A stretch of 11,445 nucleotides of DNA from Bdellovibrionales bacterium (GTDB lineage: Bacteria > Bdellovibrionota > Bdellovibrionia > Bdellovibrionales > UBA1609). The translations under genes and the position numbers were made by a program. The notes under the pieces are model-generated. The model was given only the letters and a program-made list of their open reading frames with translations, ran no database searches and was not told where the DNA came from. The stretch spans positions 1 to 11,445 of the forward strand of contig JAGRAB010000049.1 in assembly GCA_020435085.1 (NCBI GenBank). The letters run 5' to 3'. Shown piece after piece: positions 7,378-11,445 of this stretch; position 1 is the stretch's first letter; each line of letters starts with the position of its first letter.

Positions 7378-8149
7378 AGTAGATCGTGAATATTTATACA
7401 AAAGCTTTAAAGAGTTAAAACTAAAACATTTCCCAGAAGTTGTAGAAAAGGGTCTGAATAATCAAGACCCAAAGTACCAGTCTCAAACAGTTCACTTGCT
7501 GAAACGATGCTGTGAAAAGGAAAAGTCTGAGAGGAAAACATCACAAATAGCTTCTCGAATCAAGTCAGCAAAATTTGGGCAACTTCAAACAGTAAGTGAT
7601 TTTGATTTTAAGCACAGTAAAATGACACAAAAAATTGAAAATTCATATTTATCAATCCACAATAGTATTGATAAAAATAATTTACCCAAGGCGATCTTTG
7701 TTGGCAATCCTGGGGTTGGCAAAACTCATTTAGCAAGATCTCTTGGCTATGCTAGCTGTCAAAAAGGGCTCACTGTTTTATTTATAACAGCGGCAGCCAT
7801 GTCAAATAGTCTTTTACAAGCTCAAAAACTTGCTCTGCTTGATAAAGAGATCGCAAGACTTAAAAAACCACAAGTTCTGATTATAGATGAATTAGGCTAT
7901 GTGGACTTCGATGCACAAGGCAGTCAATTATTTTTCCAAGTAATATCTGCTCGTCATGATGCAGGTCTTGGTCTGGTTGTAACAACAAATCTAAATTTTA
8001 GTCAGTTCAATCAAATTTTTGCCAATGAGGCCGTTGCGACAGTGGTTGTGGACCGAATGGTGAATGAGGCTGAAATATTTTACATGGAAGGAGAGTCTTA
8101 TAGAAAGCATCAGCGTGCTATGAAGATCCAGGCGAAGAAAAAGTCTTAA
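7370..8149 (+). CDS. istB: IS21-family helper ATPase IstB
   Basis: A AAA+ ATPase of 259 residues from ATG 7370. It has a Walker A motif GNPGVGKTH in the sequence FVGNPGVGKTHLARSLG, a Walker B motif VLIIDELGY, a sensor-like VVTTNLNF and the C-terminal VDRMVNEAEIF segment with its conserved arginine. IstB proteins form ATP-dependent assemblies on DNA that choose the target and activate IstA. An in-frame ATG at 7352 would add six residues, but ATG 7370 has GAGGGAG (7354-7360) 9 nt upstream and gives the ATGAGTGA overlap with the istA stop that is typical of coupled istA-istB pairs. It looks complete, so the element may still be mobile. Confidence 0.95.
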   Translation: MSEVDREYLYKSFKELKLKHFPEVVEKGLNNQDPKYQSQTVHLLKRCCEKEKSERKTSQIASRIKSAKFGQLQTVSDFDFKHSKMTQKIENSYLSIHNSIDKNNLPKAIFVGNPGVGKTHLARSLGYASCQKGLTVLFITAAAMSNSLLQAQKLALLDKEIARLKKPQVLIIDELGYVDFDAQGSQLFFQVISARHDAGLGLVVTTNLNFSQFNQIFANEAVATVVVDRMVNEAEIFYMEGESYRKHQRAMKIQAKKKS

Positions 8150-8271
8150 TCTTCAAAAATGAGAATTTCAAAATTTAGTTCGCGAATATTTTTTTGCTCG
8201 ACTCAAGCAAAGGCATTTCTTTGACAATTTGGAATTATTAAAAAAATTAGGTATATCGCTGACTCTTAGGT

Positions 8272-8331
8272 GGTCCCCATGGGACCGCTACACCGGTGAA
8301 AATGGCCCCTTTTGTTCCCGTCGCTTGCAAC
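8272..8331 (-). repeat. IS21 right terminal inverted repeat
   Basis: It mirrors the left end: inner block CCATGGGACCG (8277-8287) and outer block CCGTCGCTTGCAAC (8318-8331) at identical spacing. The inner side contains the dyad GGTCCC-CAT-GGGACC (8272-8286). A TAG at 8288-8290 (minus strand) within it ends the neighbouring truncated gene. Confidence 0.8.
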
Positions 8332-8998
8332 CAATGGGCTCTGTTTTAAATGCCTCTATAACCTCAGGAATTTCCGCTAAACCCGAAAGCTCAATGGGGA
8401 CCACAAACATATTCATCGGGTCCATAAATTTTCTAAAATGTTCTTCAAGAGTTTCAATCGGGATATCTACTAATGAAGTTCTTGTTTTCAATCCAACCGG
8501 AGCAACGTGAGCAATTTTCCAACCTTTTTTATTAGGAGTATCTATCAAATGTTTAGTCTGACGGTATTTTGATTGCTTTTCGGTGCCCTTGATCGCAAAA
8601 GCAACAGGAATAAGGTCATTACTCAGAAATTCTTTTATCTGAGGCAATCCAATATAGTTATCGTTATAGCACATACTAAACGACCAATGAGCCGGACCAT
8701 TATCACACGGAATTAATACTCTTCCACTAGAATGGATAACCTCACTCCCTCTTGGAAACTTATCATTAAATTTACGAATAAAAAGAGGCATTGACTCATC
8801 TTCGACCCAATCCCGAATTAATCTTGCCCACCATTCTTTATGGACCTGCTCCGGTTGAGCTGAATCCAAAACTACTTTCAGCTCATTGATGGATTCGCCA
8901 AATAGATGCTGAAACTTTTCCATTTTTTTCTCAAAGTCACTCGCTGATACTATTCTGTTACGATTGAAATTCTGAAGTATTGATTCTAAATCTTTCAT
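8288..8998 (-). CDS. Unrecognised protein, C-terminus altered by the IS insertion
   Basis: A 236-codon frame; residues 1-223 are native and 224-236 are read from the right IS end before a TAG there. It has no signal peptide or membrane segment and is probably cytoplasmic. The N-terminal third is helical. The second half holds sharply conserved-looking blocks: LIPCDNGPAHWSF (95-107), KHLIDTPNKKGWKIAHV (149-165) and FRKFMDPMNMFVVP (188-201), followed by GLAEIPEVIEAF. The H164 in GWKIAHV and N196 in PMNMF have the order seen in beta-beta-alpha-metal (HNH-like) nucleases, but this is a weak analogy, not an identification. Ribosome binding site AAGGA (9003-9007) has a 4 nt spacer. It lies 15 nt behind a small HTH gene and is probably co-transcribed with it. 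Whether it still works depends on how many native C-terminal residues were lost. Confidence 0.7.
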   Translation of the reverse strand: MKDLESILQNFNRNRIVSASDFEKKMEKFQHLFGESINELKVVLDSAQPEQVHKEWWARLIRDWVEDESMPLFIRKFNDKFPRGSEVIHSSGRVLIPCDNGPAHWSFSMCYNDNYIGLPQIKEFLSNDLIPVAFAIKGTEKQSKYRQTKHLIDTPNKKGWKIAHVAPVGLKTRTSLVDIPIETLEEHFRKFMDPMNMFVVPIELSGLAEIPEVIEAFKTEPIGCKRREQKGPFSPV

Positions 8999-9013
8999 GC
9001 GTTCCTTAACTCA

Positions 9014-9331
9014 TTACTTTTCTGAATAAAACTCTGATATTTTCACTTTCCTCCCTAATAGCTTACTACAAACAGCTTGTATGGCTAATAACGTATGCCA
9101 GGTGGGATTTGCTTGTTCTTTATCCTTGATTATTCGGCCTATGCTACTTGTAGGCACATCAAGCTCACGGGCAATTTTAGTCTGACTTATAATATTTGGT
9201 TCTCGCTTCTGCTCTAAAACAATAAATTCAGCAAGCCTAAATTTTACTTGCCTTTGACCTAATTTCAAAAATTTCTGATATTGTTTATTTTCAGACCGCT
9301 TTCTTTTCGTTTTTGTTTTTTTCTTTTTCAT
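9014..9331 (-). CDS. Small helix-turn-helix DNA-binding protein
   Basis: A 105-residue protein. Residues 1-13 are almost all Lys/Arg/Thr, followed by a helical stretch, then a Cro/C1-like helix-turn-helix at about 50-70 (SQTKIARELDVPTSSIGRII) and a helix LLAIQAVCSKLLG. This suits a small repressor or antitoxin-like regulator. The ribosome binding site GAGG (9336-9339) sits 4 nt before the ATG, and a TATACT -10 is at 9350-9355, so the leader is very short. It is the first gene of a pair with the unrecognised protein downstream; a short regulator placed before an effector recalls the control genes of some restriction-modification and toxin-antitoxin loci. The dyads in 9376-9436 are its likely targets. 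Neither partner nor role can be named with certainty. Confidence 0.75.
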   Translation of the reverse strand: MKKKKTKTKRKRSENKQYQKFLKLGQRQVKFRLAEFIVLEQKREPNIISQTKIARELDVPTSSIGRIIKDKEQANPTWHTLLAIQAVCSKLLGRKVKISEFYSEK

Positions 9332-9349
9332 AGTGCCTCGTTTTCAAAC

Positions 9350-9355
9350 AGTATA
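9350..9355 (-). promoter_or_regulatory. -10 box of the small HTH gene
   Basis: TATACT on the minus strand (5/6 to the sigma70 consensus), 18 nt before the ATG at 9331. No good -35 is seen; the expected position (about 9372-9378) overlaps one arm of the neighbouring dyad, so the promoter may be controlled there. Confidence 0.4.
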
Positions 9356-9375
9356 CTCTCTATTCGGGAAATTAG

Positions 9376-9398
9376 CATAAAAGATATAACCTTTTATG
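9376..9398. promoter_or_regulatory. Candidate operator: CATAAAAG-N7-CTTTTATG dyad
   Basis: Perfect 8-bp inverted arms around a 7-nt centre. The dyad ends one base before the TTGACA of the rightward promoter and reaches the -35 area of the leftward one, so a dimer bound here could affect both. The HTH proteins encoded at 9014-9331 and 9707-10051 are the obvious candidates. Confidence 0.5.
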
Positions 9399-9427
9399 TT
9401 GACACATGGCATTAAAGATTATATCTT
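9399..9427 (+). promoter_or_regulatory. Rightward promoter, possibly giving a leaderless transcript
   Basis: Consensus -35 TTGACA (9399-9404), a 17 nt spacer and TATCTT (9422-9427). Transcription would begin about 9434-9435, at the ATG of the small gene that starts there. That gene has no ribosome binding site, which agrees with a leaderless message. Confidence 0.45.
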
Positions 9428-9436
9428 ATAAGATAT
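9415..9436. promoter_or_regulatory. Palindromes over the -10 and start codon
   Basis: A perfect 16-bp palindrome, ATATCTTATAAGATAT (9421-9436), overlaps a second dyad, AAGAT-TAT-ATCTT (9415-9427). An arm matching TTATATCTT also occurs inverted upstream (AAGATATAA, 9381-9389). A protein bound here would block the -10 and the start site, so a repressor operator is the simplest reading. Confidence 0.5.
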
Positions 9437-9623
9437 GTTTGATGAGAATACGATCAATAGAATTGAGAAGCGAATAGTTAGATACTGCCGAAGAAAACTC
9501 CAAAGAATCCTCTTCAAAAAAGTAAAGAGTAAGAAAAGTCGTAGACTGGTCTATGGGCTTGAAACCGCTTTTTATAGAACTGCTCGCAATGAATCAACCT
9601 GGGGCAGATACGGAAAGAAGTAA
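9435..9623 (+). CDS. Small basic protein of unknown function
   Basis: A 62-residue frame, strongly basic (KRIVRYCRRKLQRILFKKVKSKKSRRL in parts), ending ESTWGRYGKK, with no signal peptide or membrane segment. No family is recognised. It begins within a 16-bp palindrome and has no ribosome binding site; it would be translated only if the message is leaderless, as the promoter spacing suggests. The charge would suit a nucleic-acid-binding protein, but this is a guess. It is 83 nt ahead of the XRE-type gene on the same strand and may share its transcript. It could also be a non-coding open frame. Confidence 0.5.
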   Translation: MFDENTINRIEKRIVRYCRRKLQRILFKKVKSKKSRRLVYGLETAFYRTARNESTWGRYGKK

Positions 9624-9706
9624 TTCAGGAAGCAAACCTGACTTTGTAGGTATAAGCGGAAGCAACTCGGTCTTAACTTATGATGTTTAATTTTAGGGAC
9701 GATAAC

Positions 9707-10051
9707 ATGGAAAAGAAACTAATAATTAAAAAAGTTATGAAAAAGAGTTTTGGTGAAATACTACAGAGTTTATGTAAAAGAAATGAGTTAACCCAAAAAG
9801 AGTTAGCTAAAGCCATTTCTGTATCTCCTAAAACTATTCAAGAATGGATTGGTAAGTCTGGAAGAATTCCTAGAGATCCAAGGCACCTTAAGAAACTTGC
9901 TAATTACTTTGATATATCCCTACATTATCTTCTTTTTGGGGAAGACGATCCACAACACTTAATAGAAGACATTTTAGATAAATCTGAAATTCACACTGGC
10001 TTATATGAAATAACGATAAAGAAAGTAAAGGTGAATAAAGATGGTCAGTGA
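9707..10051 (+). CDS. XRE/Cro-C1-type DNA-binding protein
   Basis: A 114-residue protein from ATG 9707. A Cro/C1 helix-turn-helix domain covers about residues 14-72: FGEILQSLCKRNELTQKELA, then SVSPKTIQEWI as the recognition part, and LKKLANYFDISLHYLLFG as the closing helices. This is followed by a short acidic then Lys-rich tail (to 114) with no enzyme or peptidase domain. Two in-frame ATGs at 9680/9683 would add eight or nine residues, but ATG 9707 has AGGGA (9695-9699) at a 7 nt spacer, while the earlier ones have none. Its end overlaps the receiver-domain gene by 11 nt, so the two proteins are made together. It may bind the dyads upstream; that is inference. Confidence 0.85.
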   Translation: MEKKLIIKKVMKKSFGEILQSLCKRNELTQKELAKAISVSPKTIQEWIGKSGRIPRDPRHLKKLANYFDISLHYLLFGEDDPQHLIEDILDKSEIHTGLYEITIKKVKVNKDGQ

Positions 10052-10445
10052 TGGTGGAGATACGGTCTTAGTTGCCGACGATTTAAAGGAATACCTTAAC
10101 TATATGAAGTTTCAGTATCAAGAGGCTGGACCCTATAAGGTATTGACAGCAAATAATGGCTTAGAGGCTCTTGATATCTTGAAAACCGAGTATGTCACAT
10201 ATCTAATTACTGATCACGATATGCCTGGCCTCAATGGATGCGATCTAATTCGAGAAATCGTAAAGGCGAGAATTCAATTAAAAGCAATTATCATAGCCAC
10301 TGGGCACCCTGATAACCTTGAGTGTTTTGAGAATCTTAAAAAAGAACTTGGGGACAAAGTAAATTTAAAAGTAACCAGCAAACAAAAAGCACTCGAAATT
10401 CAAACTTTAAAAGAAATGTTAAAGAATAGATGGGAGAAGGTATGA
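10041..10445 (+). CDS. Stand-alone response-regulator receiver protein
   Basis: A 134-residue protein that is a single CheY-like receiver domain with no output domain. It has the acidic pair D13/D14 (VLVADD), the phospho-acceptor D58 in ITDHDMPGLNG, T87 in IIIATGH, and a lysine at K114 (TSKQ, where most receivers have KP). All residues needed for phosphorylation are present. No histidine kinase is in the window, so the phosphate donor is unknown. Ribosome binding site AAAGGTGA (10027-10034) lies inside the preceding HTH gene, which it overlaps by 11 nt, and its stop overlaps the next start by 4 nt. A separately encoded DNA-binding protein and receiver might act as a split response regulator. 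Confidence 0.9.
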   Translation: MVSDGGDTVLVADDLKEYLNYMKFQYQEAGPYKVLTANNGLEALDILKTEYVTYLITDHDMPGLNGCDLIREIVKARIQLKAIIIATGHPDNLECFENLKKELGDKVNLKVTSKQKALEIQTLKEMLKNRWEKV

Positions 10446-11445
10446 AAAAAAATTTACTTATTACACTAGTCTTAAGTCTCGCCCTGCTTGGGTGTAAAGG
10501 CGGAGGAGGCAGCTCTAGTGATGCTTCTACGGACCCCGGAGACATAACTGTTTGCCAAGACCCCACGGCTACTAATTATGGGTTTATAGGCGAATGTGAA
10601 TATGGATCAGGTGGAGGAGGTTCTTCAACCTTTTCTGGATGGTACACTAGAGACTTTCTTTTAGGTCAACCAGATATTTCTGAGTTTAAAACTGAAACTA
10701 TTCAGGTCGAAAATAAACTAAAAATTGGTGTTACTGATGCTGGATTTGGAGACTATGCTTTTGGAGTCTATGAGCCCTCCTGTGGGGCCTATACGGAGCG
10801 GAAGTTCATAGCCATACAAGAGGGCTATAATAATGAACCTCTTGTTTTAGGGGTTACAGTGAGCCACAACGATGTGTCTGTGACAGGCCTTGGGCTTAAT
10901 ATAACTTGTAATGCTGGCTTTTGTAATTCAGCCCAAATCAATTCAGCCACAGATGAAATTGAGGCTACTTGTGATAACGGAATTCTTGATTTAGATAACT
11001 CTCAAGAGCTGGCTGCAAATGACCAATTTGGGATTATGATTTATGGAACAAGTCTTTATGTTCTATTTTCTGTTGATGTAATAGAAAGTAATTTCCCAGA
11101 TTCGTATGGCCAATACACTGGCTTCCTTATTGATGGTGGAAGTACAAATAACACTTATCTTTTATCTCAAAATTCTACCCTGAAATACGATTGGGGCTAT
11201 GGATCTGGAGGCAGTGAGTTTGATACCCCAGACCGTTACTCTCTTGGTTATGAAGGCGGTTATGCTTTTATGGGTACGGATGAGTTTAATGTTAAATCCA
11301 TAAAAATATTTTTTGAAGGTGTTGACGATGGTTCAGGTGGAACAACTCTTGGTGTGTTTTCAATACTTGGTAATATAACTTACCCAGGAGCTGGAAATTA
11401 TACTTACACAGGAAACGGCAATCATCTTATTTTTTATTCGGCAAT
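10442..11445 (+). CDS. Secreted lipoprotein of unknown function, 3' end outside window
   Basis: The frame is open from ATG 10442 to the window edge (334 codons and 2 nt). The leader MKKNLLITLVLSLALLGC is a textbook lipoprotein signal, with C18 lipidated, followed by a flexible GGGGSSS linker. Residues 38-54 (C-QDPTATNY-G-C-Y) match the short C-DP-A-NY-G-C-Y motif that recurs in many surface proteins of marine bacteria. A second GGGGSS linker leads to a beta-rich, Gly/Tyr/Asn-rich region with several further cysteines (such as SCGAY, ITCNAGFCN, TCDNG). No enzyme motif is seen. Ribosome binding site GAGAAGG (10434-10440) is very close to the ATG, which overlaps the receiver gene stop (ATGA), so translation is coupled. 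It is probably displayed in the outer membrane. Confidence 0.85.
   Translation, partial: MKKNLLITLVLSLALLGCKGGGGSSSDASTDPGDITVCQDPTATNYGFIGECEYGSGGGGSSTFSGWYTRDFLLGQPDISEFKTETIQVENKLKIGVTDAGFGDYAFGVYEPSCGAYTERKFIAIQEGYNNEPLVLGVTVSHNDVSVTGLGLNITCNAGFCNSAQINSATDEIEATCDNGILDLDNSQELAANDQFGIMIYGTSLYVLFSVDVIESNFPDSYGQYTGFLIDGGSTNNTYLLSQNSTLKYDWGYGSGGSEFDTPDRYSLGYEGGYAFMGTDEFNVKSIKIFFEGVDDGSGGTTLGVFSILGNITYPGAGNYTYTGNGNHLIFYSA

Larger units (their letters stand above)
5306..8331 (+). mobile_element. IS21-family insertion element (about 3.0 kb)
   Basis: Bounds come from inverted repeats around the istA-istB pair. GTTGCAAGCGACGG at 5306-5319 recurs inverted at 8318-8331. At the same distance inside both ends is CGGTCCCATGG (5350-5360; inverted at 8277-8287), with a half-conserved 30-nt stretch between. 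IS21 elements begin TG and end CA, which would place the exact tips at 5308 and 8329. The contents, left to right, are a cysteine-rich accessory gene (broken), istA and istB. Most IS21 elements are 2-2.5 kb; the accessory gene accounts for the extra length. The flanks show no matching 4-8 bp target duplication (left ...GCTTGT, right ACCAAT...), so the present borders probably arose after a rearrangement. Confidence 0.85.

Noticed and set aside
8190..8213. TTTGCT-N7-AGCAAA hairpin after istB as a terminator
   Set aside because: The T-run precedes the stem on the plus strand, so it does not form an intrinsic terminator in the direction of istB.
8163..8510. Open plus-strand frame downstream of istB running through the IS end into the flank
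   Set aside because: Its first part (FQNLVREYFFARLKQRHFF) looks protein-like, but it has only a TTG start at 8229, no ribosome binding site, and most of it is opposite another gene or within the terminal repeat.
9625..9641. TCAGG-N7-CCTGA hairpin after the 62-residue gene
   Set aside because: Only five base pairs and no T-tract follows; too weak to call a terminator.
10336..10566. Minus-strand 76-codon frame
   Set aside because: Antisense across the receiver-lipoprotein junction, both of which are well supported.
1..11445. CRISPR array, tRNA or rRNA genes, named defence system
   Set aside because: No regularly spaced repeats, no cloverleaf-like sequence and no recognised defence effector were seen on either strand.

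Overview
The window is AT-rich DNA from a Gram-negative bacterium. The evidence is an envelope-spanning efflux operon, a beta-barrel outer-membrane protein, several lipoproteins with N-terminal lipoboxes and an envelope cytochrome c. The style of the genes (many orphan lipoproteins and barrels, tight 4-11 nt overlaps) would fit a Bdellovibrio/Bacteriovorax-type organism. That placement is an impression; no rRNA or other taxonomic marker is present.

Layout. (1) 1-2039, minus strand: a TetR-type repressor, a TolC-like outer-membrane channel and the first 46 codons of a membrane-anchored protein, probably the periplasmic adaptor. They overlap by 8 and 4 nt and read as one self-regulated efflux operon. 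(2) 2040-2280: divergent control region with a candidate TetR operator, phased TTTGTTT repeats and weak promoters. (3) 2281-4689, plus strand: a putative envelope operon of outer-membrane barrel, exported NAPE-PLD/UlaG-like metallo-beta-lactamase-fold hydrolase and c-type cytochrome lipoprotein. (4) 4727-5307, minus: the catalytic domain of a tyrosine recombinase whose 5' part is missing. (5) About 5308-8329: an IS21-family element of about 3.0 kb with roughly 57-bp imperfect terminal inverted repeats, a cysteine-rich accessory ORF broken at an A7 run, istA and istB. (6) 8330-9331, minus: a helix-turn-helix protein followed by an unrecognised protein whose last 13 residues are read from the IS end. 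(7) 9332-9434: a second divergent control region with strong dyads. (8) 9435-11445, plus: a small basic protein, then a tightly overlapping trio of XRE-type DNA-binding protein, stand-alone response-regulator receiver and a secreted lipoprotein that runs off the window.

How the parts fit. The core-looking genes (1-4689) are followed by an accessory segment starting near 4700, marked by the recombinase remnant, the IS and small regulators. The IS has different broken genes at its two ends and no target-site duplication, which points to an adjacent deletion or recombination rather than a simple insertion. No complete, named defence or other novel system is evident. The points most worth a second look are the split accessory gene in the IS, the HTH-receiver-lipoprotein operon with its dyad-rich promoter, and the HTH plus unknown protein pair cut by the IS.
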